From the IMG/VR virus record IMGVR_UViG_3300046011_005911, positions 1 to 26,544 of that record: a stretch of 26,544 nt of DNA, one strand, 5' to 3'. Both the position numbers and the translations under genes were made by a program. The DNA is from a virus. Below the pieces are notes generated by a model, which was not told the origin of the DNA, ran no database searches, and worked only from the letters and a program-made list of their open reading frames with translations. Below are positions 1-8,030 of the stretch, one piece after another. Numbering within the stretch: the stretch's first letter is position 1; every line of letters begins with the position of its first letter.

Positions 1-2
1 AA

Positions 3-2054
3 GCGGACGCCGATGGCAGCCAATATGTTCAGCGCAAACTGCGCAACTGGAATACGCGATTCTGTATCTGGCCGGGGCAAAGTGAGGATGGCCGGAAGTG
101 GTCCGGCTCTCAAGGCAGGCAGCCCTGGCCCTGGAGTGGGGCATCCGATGTTCGTGTGCGTCTGGCCGACAATATCATTTCGGACAACACGGCCCTCCTC
201 TGTAACTCCTTCTTCAAGAGCCGCGTGCAAGTCCAGCCCGTCGAGAGCATGGACGTGGACAAGCGCAATGCTGCTGAGGCCGTAATGAAGTGGCTTATGT
301 TCCAGCACTGTCTGGACGACTTGCGCCGCGAAGTAAAACTCGCCGCCCAATTCCGCGAGACCTACGGGCTGGCCGTCATGGCGGTTGACTGGGTGCAGAC
401 CAGCCGCACCGAGATCAAGTCCTTCAGCATGGAAGACGCGCAGATGATGTTGGAGCAGTCGCAAGACCCCAACCTCGCCGCCCTTCTGGAAGTGGTCATG
501 GACCCGCTGCAAGAGGAGACGGCCGCCGAACTATTGGGGCAGATCATTCCTGAGTTGGGCAAAGTTTCCAAAGTCCGCGAGTTCCGCGAGAAGGGCCTTG
601 TCGAGTGGGAGTCGCCTTACATTTTTGAAAGCAAGCCGGTGTGGACCGCGCTTGAAGCATGGGAGGATGTCATCTTCCCCATTCAGACCTTCAGCCTTCA
701 GCGCGCCGCGTTCGTTGCCCGCAGAGAATTGCTCACAGAAGTGGAGTTGCGCGAGCGCGGCGCAGTTGAGGGCTGGGATGAGGAGTGGATCGAAGACGCC
801 GCCAAACACAAGGGCCAGCTCAAGCGCATCTCGCTCAACATCCACCGCACCGACCAGTTCCTTTACGAGCAACTGCGCGACATGTGCGAAATCTGGCACG
901 TCTACCGCAAGGAGAACGACCCGAAGACCAACGCCATCCGCGTCACCCGTTCGGTCATCAGCTACCATGTCCCTGACAAGGTCGGCGTGCATGAGCTACT
1001 GCCCTATGCCCACGGCCAATATCCTTTCATCGAACTCCCCCGCGAGCGCGCCACCCGCCCTCTGCTAGAGAGTCGCGGCATCCCCGAGCTGGTGCAGACC
1101 GCGCAGGAGGAAATCAAGATCCAGCGCGACTTCCGCTCCGACAGGGCCAGCATCAGCATCCTTCCGCCCGTCAAAGTGCCCGCCAACCGGGGCAAGTTTG
1201 ACCTGGTTCTCGGCCCCGGCATGCAGATCCCCGAACGCCGCCCCGGCGAGATCGAGTGGATGAATCCCCCTCGCCCCGACATGGGCAGCATCGAGGTGGA
1301 GGCCGCCACCCGCGCGGACGTGGACAATTACTTCGGCCGCATCAGCGATGCCGTCCCACAGCAACGCTACATGCTCCACACGCAGGAGCTAATCGACTCT
1401 TGGCTCATCGACATGAAGCTCTGCATCGCGCAGACCATGGCGCTGGCGCAACAGTATATGACTGCCGAGGAGGTCGCGCGCATCACCGGCAATGCCCAGT
1501 TGGCATTCAACGCATCGCCCCAAGACATCCGGGGCCGCTTTGACATTACCGCTGAGTTTGACGCGCGCCTCCTCGACAACGAAGCCCTCGGCGCAAAGCT
1601 CGAATACTTGGCCAAGGTGCTTGTCCCGCTCGACAGCTTCGGCGTCATCGACCGCGCCGGCCTTGTGAAATACATGTTCCAGGCGGTCGATCCCAACCTC
1701 GCCGGAATCCTCGTCCAAGACATCGGCCAAGCCACCGCCGCCGAACAGGAGGACGAGCAAGGAGCCTTCGCAAAAATCGCCGCAGGCACCGAACCACCAT
1801 TGAAAGAAGGCGGGCAAAACGCGCAGGTAAGGCTGCAAACCTTGCAGCAAATCATTCAGTCCAACCCCGCCGTCCAGCAGCGGTATCAGCAGGACGAAAT
1901 CTTCCGCTCGATGCTCGACGCCCGCGCACAAGCCTTCCAGTTCCAGCTGCAACAGCAGCAAAACGCAGTCATCGGCCGCACCGGCGCCCAGCCCGCGCTG
2001 CAAAAGCTCCAGCAAGACCAGCAACTCGGCATGACCGCCCAACCCGCCGCCTAA
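3..2054 (+). CDS. Phage portal protein (5' end outside the window)
   Basis: Portal protein, forming the dodecameric ring at the capsid vertex through which DNA is packaged and ejected and on which the tail is built. The frame is open from the left edge, so the true start lies upstream; a GTG at 156 would cut away conserved sequence. Before it the frame reads PGQSEDGRKWSGS and PWPWSGASDVRV, the tryptophan/proline-rich stretch leading into the RLADNII segment that I recognise from podovirus-type portals. The rest (at least 683 residues) is mixed alpha/beta, with a Gln-rich C-terminal tail (about the last 90 residues) likely to be helical like P22-type portal barrels. It is the first visible gene of a long + strand late operon. 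Family is assigned by eye; P22-like versus T7-like portal is not resolved. Confidence 0.82.
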   Translation, partial: ADADGSQYVQRKLRNWNTRFCIWPGQSEDGRKWSGSQGRQPWPWSGASDVRVRLADNIISDNTALLCNSFFKSRVQVQPVESMDVDKRNAAEAVMKWLMFQHCLDDLRREVKLAAQFRETYGLAVMAVDWVQTSRTEIKSFSMEDAQMMLEQSQDPNLAALLEVVMDPLQEETAAELLGQIIPELGKVSKVREFREKGLVEWESPYIFESKPVWTALEAWEDVIFPIQTFSLQRAAFVARRELLTEVELRERGAVEGWDEEWIEDAAKHKGQLKRISLNIHRTDQFLYEQLRDMCEIWHVYRKENDPKTNAIRVTRSVISYHVPDKVGVHELLPYAHGQYPFIELPRERATRPLLESRGIPELVQTAQEEIKIQRDFRSDRASISILPPVKVPANRGKFDLVLGPGMQIPERRPGEIEWMNPPRPDMGSIEVEAATRADVDNYFGRISDAVPQQRYMLHTQELIDSWLIDMKLCIAQTMALAQQYMTAEEVARITGNAQLAFNASPQDIRGRFDITAEFDARLLDNEALGAKLEYLAKVLVPLDSFGVIDRAGLVKYMFQAVDPNLAGILVQDIGQATAAEQEDEQGAFAKIAAGTEPPLKEGGQNAQVRLQTLQQIIQSNPAVQQRYQQDEIFRSMLDARAQAFQFQLQQQQNAVIGRTGAQPALQKLQQDQQLGMTAQPAA

Positions 2055-2057
2055 CCC

Positions 2058-2267
2058 ATGCACCCCAACGTCTCCGTCCGCAACATCGCCGGTCTAAATA
2101 TTCCCCAGCATAACGCCGTCGAGCTGAACTACGTCTCAACGACCAACAACCTCTCCACGGTGGTCTACAAGGAAGGCGCCCAAACGGTCGCCACGCTCAC
2201 ATTCACCTACGTTGGCGGCACGCCGACAGCGAATGACGCCAAGATTGCCACCGTGACCCGCTCCTAA
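2058..2267 (+). CDS. Small hypothetical virion protein
   Basis: A 69-residue protein that I do not recognise. It starts 3 bases after the portal stop and its stop overlaps the next ATG (TAATG at 2265-2269), so it is almost certainly co-translated with its neighbours. The sequence is rich in Thr, Val and Asn with alternating hydrophobic residues (for example NNLSTVVYKEG and VATLTFTYVGG), typical of a small all-beta structural or decoration protein. There is no signal peptide and no clear Shine-Dalgarno site. Location between the portal and a tail fibre suggests a virion role, which is inference only. Confidence 0.7.
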   Translation: MHPNVSVRNIAGLNIPQHNAVELNYVSTTNNLSTVVYKEGAQTVATLTFTYVGGTPTANDAKIATVTRS

Positions 2268-4048
2268 TGGCCTTCGGATTCAATCCTTTTACCGGCAACT
2301 TCGACCTCACCGGAGGAGGCGATGCTGCGCCGTTCGCCGGACAGGTAGACGCCTACGCCGACCTCCCGCTGGACAGCGCCGCCGCGCTCAATAGTCGCTG
2401 GCTGGTGAAAAACAATTCCGGCACTTGGCCGTTTAGCACCTACAAGCAGGCCGGCATCTACATTCGTGTCAGCACGGTCGGCGCCTCCCGCGACACCGAC
2501 TACCAGTTTGTCGGCACGCTGCCCTCGGTGATGAACGACAGTGAGTTTCTCGTCTACGACGATACGGACGCGACGAAAAATCTTAAGTTCAATGTCGGCG
2601 CCAACGTGCCCACGGCCAGCACGGTCACGCTAACTGCGCCCTCGGCGTCTGGCACCATTGGCTTCCTCCAATCCGTCAGCAGCATCACCGTTTCGACCGA
2701 CCACCAACTTACTGCCGCACGCAACCAGCGGGTGCTGGTCAACAGCACCGGCGGCGGATCTGGCACCGCTGTCTATTTGCCCGCCACCGGCAACGCCGAA
2801 GGCGACCGGCTGGAAGTGGCGTGCGTCGGCCTAACTTCTGGAACCCTCAACGTCCGCACCGGCCAGTATAATTTCACGGTAAGCGTAGCGATGGTCCTGG
2901 GCGAGCAGCGCACGTTCATCTACGCCTCCGGTGCGTGGACGGTCGGCACGGTCGAAAGCCACACGCACAGCGGTCTTGGCCCCACGTTTGCATCCTCCGC
3001 ATTTCGCGTTACCGAGCCAAGCGGGCTGGTGACAAATCAACTGGCGTTTAGTTTGTCCGGTATAACTGCTGGAGCAACCCGCACGCTGACCGTCCCAGAC
3101 GCCTCCGGTCGCATCCAGATCGAAGGCCAGCCCATCGGCAACACCACGCCAGCCGCAGGAACCTTCACCACGCTCGACACCGCAGACGGTTCCAGAACCG
3201 CTCTGCCGTTCCGTTTCACCGGCGAAACCAACAACGGATTTTACCGTCGAGCCGCAAACACGCTGACTTTTGTAACTGGTGGCAGCAACCGCTTTGAAAT
3301 CAGCGGCAGTGCGGTGCGATTAGAAGTCAACCAGTCCTTTAACTGGGTATCCAACGATTTGACTGGCTCACCCGATTTGACTTTAGTCCGTGATGCCGCA
3401 GACACCCTCGCCCAACGCCGCGCGGCCAACCCCCAAACCTTCAACATCTACAACACCTTCACCTCCTCGACGAACCACGAACGCGGCTTCCTTCGTTGGT
3501 CGAGCAACACCTTTACTATCGGCACGGAGAAGGGATCGGGCGGCGGGACGGCGCGGGGTTTAGCCCTTCAAGTAGATGGCGCTGATCGACTGACGATAAA
3601 TACAAACACAACTACTGGTGTTGGAATTGCCAGCAATCTTTCCATATCGAGCAGTTTTGGCATAGGGCTGCGGAGCGGTAATTTTGCCACCGCAACAACA
3701 CGCATTCATTCAGATGCCTCTGACACTATTGATTTGCGGCGAGATGGCAACGGCCAGCAAATCCGCATCTATAATACATACGCTTCTTCCACGGATTTTG
3801 AGCGAGCCAGACTGCGCTGGGCCAGCGACGAATTTATCCTCGACGCTGAAAAAGGCGGCACAGGCACCCTGCGCGGCATCAAGATCGGCAGCGCGACTTC
3901 TTCGCTTCTGGGTTTCTATGGCGTCACCCCCGTCGATCAACCCGCCACCGTAGCTGACCCCGCAGGCGGCGGAACGGTGGACACCGAAGCTCGCACCGCG
4001 ATCAACGCGATCATCGACCGCCTGCAAGAACTCGGACTTATCGCCTAA
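2267..4048 (+). CDS. Tail fibre protein with duplicated C-terminal module
   Basis: A 593-residue fibre-type protein, probably a trimeric receptor-binding appendage. The N-terminus (FNPFTGNFDLTG) is the short anchor-like opening seen on many phage fibres. The middle is Thr/Ser/Gly-rich beta sequence with a TLTAPSASGTIGF-type repeat that recurs near residues 270-285 as TLTVPDASGRIQI. Two related modules follow, about residues 371-437 and 477-543. Each has an RDAADT/SDASDT opening, then FNIYNTFTSSTNHERGFLRW or its counterpart IRIYNTYASSTDFERARLRW, then an EKGxGTxRG turn. The last 25 residues (EARTAINAIIDRLQELGLIA) form a helical C-terminal cap. The start overlaps the previous stop (TAATG). Base composition drops towards AT around 3590-3790, consistent with exchange of receptor-binding parts. 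Confidence 0.78.
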   Translation: MAFGFNPFTGNFDLTGGGDAAPFAGQVDAYADLPLDSAAALNSRWLVKNNSGTWPFSTYKQAGIYIRVSTVGASRDTDYQFVGTLPSVMNDSEFLVYDDTDATKNLKFNVGANVPTASTVTLTAPSASGTIGFLQSVSSITVSTDHQLTAARNQRVLVNSTGGGSGTAVYLPATGNAEGDRLEVACVGLTSGTLNVRTGQYNFTVSVAMVLGEQRTFIYASGAWTVGTVESHTHSGLGPTFASSAFRVTEPSGLVTNQLAFSLSGITAGATRTLTVPDASGRIQIEGQPIGNTTPAAGTFTTLDTADGSRTALPFRFTGETNNGFYRRAANTLTFVTGGSNRFEISGSAVRLEVNQSFNWVSNDLTGSPDLTLVRDAADTLAQRRAANPQTFNIYNTFTSSTNHERGFLRWSSNTFTIGTEKGSGGGTARGLALQVDGADRLTINTNTTTGVGIASNLSISSSFGIGLRSGNFATATTRIHSDASDTIDLRRDGNGQQIRIYNTYASSTDFERARLRWASDEFILDAEKGGTGTLRGIKIGSATSSLLGFYGVTPVDQPATVADPAGGGTVDTEARTAINAIIDRLQELGLIA

Positions 4049-4054
4049 AAAATT

Positions 4055-4366
4055 ATGCTAACCAACCCAACACCAATAGAAGTCCCCGCCGTAGCCGCCA
4101 AGGTCTACGACAGGCTGCACGTTTACAGTCTGTCCGCCATCCAGCCGACCGCTGATTCCGGCAGCATCACGGTTGAGTTGCTGCCCGCAACGGCAGACGG
4201 CGAACTGGCCAACGGCTCGCTCGTCCAGCGCATGACCGCGCCGCTCAACCCCGAAATCATGGCAGCGGTGCCCGAACTCGCCGCAGCGTTTGCCGCAGTG
4301 CTGGCCGCGATTCCGGCGACACAGGCTTACCTCGCCGCGCAACAGGAGGCTCCCGCAAATGAATAA
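4055..4366 (+). CDS. Small hypothetical protein downstream of tail fibre
   Basis: A 103-residue protein of unknown family. The first part contains VYDRLHVYSLSAIQP and a beta-rich segment; the last third is Ala-rich (MAAVPELAAAFAAVLAAIPA) and probably a helix. It begins 6 bases after the fibre gene, without an obvious Shine-Dalgarno site, and its last codons overlap the start of the next gene (ATG at 4359 inside GCAAATGAATAA). Position directly after a fibre gene makes a fibre-assembly or structural role possible, but nothing in the sequence shows it. Confidence 0.65.
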   Translation: MLTNPTPIEVPAVAAKVYDRLHVYSLSAIQPTADSGSITVELLPATADGELANGSLVQRMTAPLNPEIMAAVPELAAAFAAVLAAIPATQAYLAAQQEAPANE

Positions 4367-4520
4367 GCAAGTCACGCTGACCGAAGAGCAAGCGAAGTTG
4401 GTCATGCAGTGCCTCGACCTCGCGTGCAAGCAGGGCGGGCTTAATGCGGCGGCGGCGATCCTGCCGGTGGCGGCTGCGATTGAGGGGCAGTTGACGGAGA
4501 CGCCGGCCGCTAACGAGTAA
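4359..4520 (+). CDS. Small hypothetical protein (53 aa)
   Basis: Encodes 53 residues beginning MNKQVTLTEEQAKLVMQCLD, a predominantly helical, Ala/Gln-rich peptide with no membrane segment and no recognised family. I chose the ATG at 4359 because it lies within the end of the preceding gene, follows AACAGGAGGC (a good Shine-Dalgarno match, 4341-4350), and gives a sensible acidic/amphipathic helix. A longer open frame upstream is arginine-rich out-of-frame sequence. Its stop overlaps the next start (TAATG, 4518-4522). Confidence 0.6.
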   Translation: MNKQVTLTEEQAKLVMQCLDLACKQGGLNAAAAILPVAAAIEGQLTETPAANE

Positions 4521-5137
4521 TGAGGACTGTCACCCTACAGTCTATTTTGCTCCGCGCATGGCAACGTGTCGGCAACGACGCCAGCGATGTGGCAAATATT
4601 CCATCCGGCGCCCGCACCATGCTCGTTGCCGCCGCCAACGAACGCATCGCCGACTGCTGGGAGTGGGCCGATTGGCCGGAGCTTATGCGCGTTGAAAGCC
4701 GCACCGTCGAAGGCGACGACACGACCGGCTACTTCATCCCCTACGAGCAGAGCGGCCAGACCGCCATGGGCGAGGTCTTTTCTGTCATGAGGGACAATCC
4801 GGCAACTAACGTCTACCCGAGAGAGATCGGCTACACGCTGCTCGGAGACAACATCAGATTCCCCGAAGACAGCGACTTGCCGACCAGTGTGTGGGTCCGC
4901 TACCGCATCCGCCCGACCGAATACAGCGTCAGCAACCTCTCGGCGACTGTGCCAAGCGTCCTGGCCAAGGCAGCCGGTCTTATGTTGTCTGCCGATCTCC
5001 TCACCGAAGACGGCCAGATGGACAAGGCGCTGGCCATGGAACAAATGGCCGAAGCCGAGCTAATCGCCCAGCGGGACAAATACTATTTCCAACAAGGGCA
5101 GCCCAGCATGTGGACCGCCCGCGTCAACCAATACTAA
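4520..5137 (+). CDS. Putative head-tail adaptor / tail tubular protein A-like
   Basis: A 205-residue protein whose pattern fits podovirus head-tail connector proteins (P22 gp4 / T7 gp11 class). It has an N-terminal helical half with RAWQRVGNDASD and AANERIADCWEWADWPEL, a beta-rich middle (YFIPYEQSG, WVRYRIRPTEY), and a C-terminal helical hairpin with MDKALAMEQMAEAELIAQRD. These proteins bind beneath the portal ring and form the first layer of the tail. Start codon overlaps the previous stop (TAATG). Assignment comes from domain pattern and from its place between portal and tail-nozzle genes; there is no catalytic motif to confirm it. Confidence 0.6.
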   Translation: MRTVTLQSILLRAWQRVGNDASDVANIPSGARTMLVAAANERIADCWEWADWPELMRVESRTVEGDDTTGYFIPYEQSGQTAMGEVFSVMRDNPATNVYPREIGYTLLGDNIRFPEDSDLPTSVWVRYRIRPTEYSVSNLSATVPSVLAKAAGLMLSADLLTEDGQMDKALAMEQMAEAELIAQRDKYYFQQGQPSMWTARVNQY

Positions 5138-5153
5138 TCAACTACTAAAACAT

Positions 5154-5411
5154 ATGGGATTCCCTAACAACAAAATCACCAACGGCCTCAGCGGCGGCAA
5201 CTACATCGCCGACACAACGGCCCGCACCGGCGACTGGCTCGCCATCCAGGTGCTCGCCGACGCCAAGTTCCACACGCTGACCGGCAACATCGCCGACATT
5301 GCGAACACCACCGACGCCAGCGCCCCCGTCATTCCGGCGGGCACCGTGCTCTTCGGCAAGTTCACCGCCATCGACCTGCACAGCGGCCGGATCATCGCCT
5401 ACACCGCTTGA
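5154..5411 (+). CDS. Small structural-type hypothetical protein
   Basis: An 85-residue protein of unknown family, with a high content of Thr, Gly, Ile and Ala and several short predicted beta strands (DWLAIQVLADAKFHTLTG, VLFGKFTAIDLHSGRIIAY). It starts 16 bases after the adaptor candidate and its stop overlaps the ATG of the next gene (TGATG at 5409-5413). The small beta-rich character and gene position suggest a minor virion or decoration protein. No signal peptide or membrane segment is present. Confidence 0.65.
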   Translation: MGFPNNKITNGLSGGNYIADTTARTGDWLAIQVLADAKFHTLTGNIADIANTTDASAPVIPAGTVLFGKFTAIDLHSGRIIAYTA

Positions 5412-6733
5412 TGATCCTCGCCCCGACATTGACGCTCTCTGCTGGGTCCGGCGCCGCCATCGCGCGCCCGACCTTCTCGCGCGACTTTGCCGGGGAGAAG
5501 ACGCTGAACAACGGGACCGGGCCGAGCATCACGTTCACGCGGGCCAGCATCGGCACGTTCTTTGACGCGAACGGTGTGCTGCAAACGGCCGCCGCCAACG
5601 TCCCGCGATTTGACCATTCTGGCGGCAACAGCTTGGGGCTGCTCATCGAGGAGGCGCGGACGAATAGCATCCGCAACTCGCAGGCTGGTGGTTCGACCAG
5701 TGGGGTTATTGGGAGTGGCGGGGTGATGCCGACCAATGGATGGTCAATCAGCGCAAATGCCAATGGGATTACCAGCGAGATTATTGGCACGGGGACTGAA
5801 GATGGGCTGGCCTACATCGACATCAAGGTAAGCGGCACGCCGACATCAACGTCTTTTATGTTCATTGCCGACGAATCAAGCTCTCAAGTTGTTGCGGCAA
5901 ACGGGCAAGTGTGGACGCACTCGGCGTATATCAAGCTACAGGCGGGGGCAGCGACCAATGCCGTTACCCAAATAAACATTGCAGGCCGATTGAGTGATGG
6001 GGGCGTGATTGCAGGACAGACCAATCCGGTCACATTTACCCCAACATCGAGCGCCCTCAAAACACAGAGGCGCACAACCACTATAACATTTTCGGATGCC
6101 ACGGTTGTCCGCGCCGCCCCACTAATCACCGTTTCATATACCAACGGCAACGCCATCGACCTCACCCTCCGCATCGCGGCCCCACAACTGGAGCAAGGAG
6201 CCTTCCCCACCAGCTACATTCCGACGACATCCGCCGCCGTGACCCGCAGCGCGGACTCGGCCATCGTGAACCCGATCTCTTCGTTTTATAATGCTTCGGA
6301 GGGGACTTTGTTTGCGGAGGCGACGCCGAAAACTGAATCTTTGCATAACGGATATCAGCGAGTGCTTTTAACAGCCAACGACAATACTGACCTTAATCAA
6401 ATTACAATCGGCCAAGGAGGCTCTGGCAATCTGGATAAATTGGTTTTTGTTTCATTTATCAATGCTGGCGGCGGGACGGCAGAAATGTTTGGCGGCTCGG
6501 GCATTGCGGGTTCGACACAAAAAGCAGCAGGCGCATATAAAGCAAGCGATTTTGCGTTTAGTGTGAATGGCGGGGCCGTAGACACAGAAGCGTCTGGCTC
6601 GCCCGCAAGCGGGATCACTCACTTGTTTATCGGCAGACGGCCAGCCGATGGTTTTGTAAGCGGCCACATCCGCCGCATCGCCTACTTCCCCAAACGCCTG
6701 TCCAACGCCTTGCTCCAATCTTTGACAACCTAA
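5411..6733 (+). CDS. Head-spike / lectin-domain fibre protein
   Basis: A 440-residue fibre or spike. The opening contains FSRDFAGEKTLNNG, then TFTRASIGTFFDANGVLQ and LLIEEARTNSI, the hallmark of the phage head-spike-fibre family: a short N-terminal motif followed by concanavalin A/LamG-like beta-sandwich domains. A second landmark is AAPQLEQGAFPTSYIPT near residue 270, also typical. The C-terminal part (about 300-440) looks like a further carbohydrate-binding jelly roll ending HIRRIAYFPKRLSNALLQSLT. Likely role is attachment to surface glycans. I chose ATG 5411 rather than the TTG one codon earlier because the ATG overlaps the previous stop. AT-rich patches near 5720-6090 and 6350-6550 suggest exchanged domains. 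Confidence 0.75.
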   Translation: MILAPTLTLSAGSGAAIARPTFSRDFAGEKTLNNGTGPSITFTRASIGTFFDANGVLQTAAANVPRFDHSGGNSLGLLIEEARTNSIRNSQAGGSTSGVIGSGGVMPTNGWSISANANGITSEIIGTGTEDGLAYIDIKVSGTPTSTSFMFIADESSSQVVAANGQVWTHSAYIKLQAGAATNAVTQINIAGRLSDGGVIAGQTNPVTFTPTSSALKTQRRTTTITFSDATVVRAAPLITVSYTNGNAIDLTLRIAAPQLEQGAFPTSYIPTTSAAVTRSADSAIVNPISSFYNASEGTLFAEATPKTESLHNGYQRVLLTANDNTDLNQITIGQGGSGNLDKLVFVSFINAGGGTAEMFGGSGIAGSTQKAAGAYKASDFAFSVNGGAVDTEASGSPASGITHLFIGRRPADGFVSGHIRRIAYFPKRLSNALLQSLTT

Positions 6734-7086
6734 TGCGCCTCCTCCTCGTCATCCTTGCGCTGCTTCTGCCCGCCTGCTTAACGGCTGAGCAGCAGGTCAA
6801 CGACTGCCTGCCGGCGGCCATTGCCGCCCGCGAGGTCATGCAGAAGCAGGGCGTGCCGGCGAAGGTGCTGGTAGTCCACTGGCGCGAGGATGCCCGGACG
6901 CGCGGGCATGCCTATGCAGTGTTTTCTTATGGCGGCAAACGCTGGAGCTACGACAAGCAATTTGGCTCCATCCCGCTGACTGCCGGCCCTTCGCCCGACC
7001 AAGACCACGCTCTCTGGGAAGCGTGGGAAGCTAACCTAAAACGCGGACATAAGGGCGAAATCCGCGAAGCGTATTACCTGCAATGA
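6733..7086 (+). CDS. Secreted/lipoprotein papain- or transglutaminase-like protein
   Basis: A 117-residue protein with a hydrophobic export signal (residues 1-14) ending LLPAC, a plausible lipobox with Cys15, followed by a compact domain. The domain has Cys25 in VNDCLPAA at the start of a helix, His59 in RGHAYAVFSY and Asp74 in WSYDKQFG. That order and spacing matches the Cys-His-Asp arrangement of bacterial transglutaminase-like cysteine proteinases (BTLCP type) and related papain folds. If active it would act in the periplasm, perhaps on peptide cross-links or outer-membrane proteins during lysis. It is the first gene of the lysis cassette and overlaps both neighbours (TAATG start, ATGA at its end). 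Fold assignment is inference from the three residues and signal; the gene itself is secure. Confidence 0.7.
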   Translation: MRLLLVILALLLPACLTAEQQVNDCLPAAIAAREVMQKQGVPAKVLVVHWREDARTRGHAYAVFSYGGKRWSYDKQFGSIPLTAGPSPDQDHALWEAWEANLKRGHKGEIREAYYLQ

Positions 7087-7286
7087 GTCTTTTACATCAT
7101 CACCTCTCGACCGTGGAGCGCGGCGCCCTCGGCACCTTTGCCAGCATCGGCAGCGCCGCTGTCAGCTTGGTCTCGCAGCTCGAAGTCTACCTCCGAGTCG
7201 CTGGCCTATGTGTCGGACTTGCGGTCGGTGTAATCACCTTACTTTCGGTCCTTCACGACCTCCGCAGAAAACAGAAAGAGAAATAA
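7083..7286 (+). CDS. Small membrane protein, holin-region
   Basis: Encodes 67 residues. One strong membrane segment lies at about residues 38-58 (LRVAGLCVGLAVGVITLLSVL), preceded by a weaker amphipathic stretch (FASIGSAAVSLVSQL) and followed by a very basic tail (DLRRKQKEK) that should stay in the cytoplasm. This layout is common in phage holins, antiholins and inner-membrane spanin partners. It overlaps the preceding gene by ATGA and is followed after two bases by another small membrane protein, so the two could act as a pair. Function is assigned from context and topology only. Confidence 0.68.
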   Translation: MSLLHHHLSTVERGALGTFASIGSAAVSLVSQLEVYLRVAGLCVGLAVGVITLLSVLHDLRRKQKEK

Positions 7287-7288
7287 CC

Positions 7289-7462
7289 ATGCGCAACTGG
7301 AAAACAACGACCATCGGCATCCTAACCATGCTCATCGCTATTGCGACCGGCGGGAAGGAATACCTGCAAACTGAGCAGATCCCTGATCTGGCGCTCATCA
7401 TCACCAGCATCCTCGCGGGCTGGGGCTTGGTGCAGGCCAAGGACAATACAGCGCGCCTCTAA
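7289..7462 (+). CDS. Putative holin (57 aa, two membrane segments)
   Basis: Encodes 57 residues starting MRNWKTTTIGILTMLIAIAT, with hydrophobic segments at about 8-20 and 35-49 (ALIITSILAGWGLVQA) joined by a short polar loop containing GGKEYLQTEQIPD, and a short charged end (KDNTARL). This is a small-holin layout. I chose ATG 7289: it follows AAAGAGAAATAACC, two bases after the previous stop, and upstream codons in this frame read out-of-frame sequence. Its stop overlaps the next start (TAATG). Holin is the likely class; pore formation cannot be read from sequence. Confidence 0.7.
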   Translation: MRNWKTTTIGILTMLIAIATGGKEYLQTEQIPDLALIITSILAGWGLVQAKDNTARL

Positions 7463-7662
7463 TGAAGTGTCGCCCCCAGTTCGCCTTCGGCTTGGCTGTC
7501 GCACTCGTCCTTGGTGGATGCGTGACCCTGCCGCTGCCGCCGGTGCAGACCAGCGGGGCGGCGCCGGGCGACTGGGGATCTATCAAGGTGATGATCACTT
7601 ACGTTCCGAATGTCGGCAACCTCATCAACTCTTACAAGGAATGGAAAAAGCCAGAACAATGA
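7462..7662 (+). CDS. Small lipoprotein of the lysis cassette (o-spanin candidate)
   Basis: A 66-residue lipoprotein: positively charged start (MKCRPQF), hydrophobic h-region, then LVLGGC, a textbook lipobox with Cys20. The mature part is short and begins with a Pro-rich stretch (TLPLPPVQTSG), as in Rz1-type outer-membrane spanins, and ends in a helical NLINSYKEWKKPEQ. Located between two predicted holins, it may be the outer-membrane half of a spanin pair; a matching inner-membrane half would have to be one of the adjacent small membrane proteins. Both ends overlap neighbouring genes (TAATG and ATGA). Lipoprotein call is firm; spanin role is inference. Confidence 0.7.
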   Translation: MKCRPQFAFGLAVALVLGGCVTLPLPPVQTSGAAPGDWGSIKVMITYVPNVGNLINSYKEWKKPEQ

Positions 7663-8009
7663 AAACCTTTATCGAACGCCAACTCGTCCGCCTGCTGCTG
7701 TCCCGTGGCGGCCCGCTGCTGCAAAAGGCTGTTACCGCCGCCGCCGCTGCCGCCCTCACCTATCTGGCCACCAAGAGCGGCCTCGACCTTCGCGCCCTCG
7801 GCCTCAACGAAGCCATTCTCGCCGGCATCATCTGGGGCATCCTTGACGTGATCGTCACAAAGCTGCCAGCCAACGTCATCAAAGATTACGGCACGCAAAT
7901 CCAAGCCCTGCTTAACACGCACGGCCGTGGCCAGCACCTCAAGCTCGACGGCTATGTCGGGCCAGTGACCGTGGAAGCCGCCGCCGCTGAATTGGCTAGC
8001 CGGAATTAG
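7659..8009 (+). CDS. Membrane protein with C-terminal peptidoglycan-binding-like motif (holin candidate)
   Basis: Encodes 116 residues. Residues 20-38 (Ala-rich) and 50-68 (AILAGIIWGILDVIVTKLP) form two likely membrane segments. The C-terminal 40 residues contain IQALLNTHG (81-89) and DGYVGPVTVEA (97-107), which matches the LQxxLN...DGxxGPxT pattern of PG_binding_1 modules that bind peptidoglycan. The motif is shorter than a full module, so it may be a reduced form. I chose the ATG at 7659 that overlaps the lipoprotein stop (ATGA); the longer upstream frame is out-of-frame sequence. In context it could be a holin or membrane-tethered accessory that positions the lysin next to the wall. Confidence 0.68.
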   Translation: MKTFIERQLVRLLLSRGGPLLQKAVTAAAAAALTYLATKSGLDLRALGLNEAILAGIIWGILDVIVTKLPANVIKDYGTQIQALLNTHGRGQHLKLDGYVGPVTVEAAAAELASRN

Positions 8010-8030
8010 CATCGTCGATAACCCAAGCAA

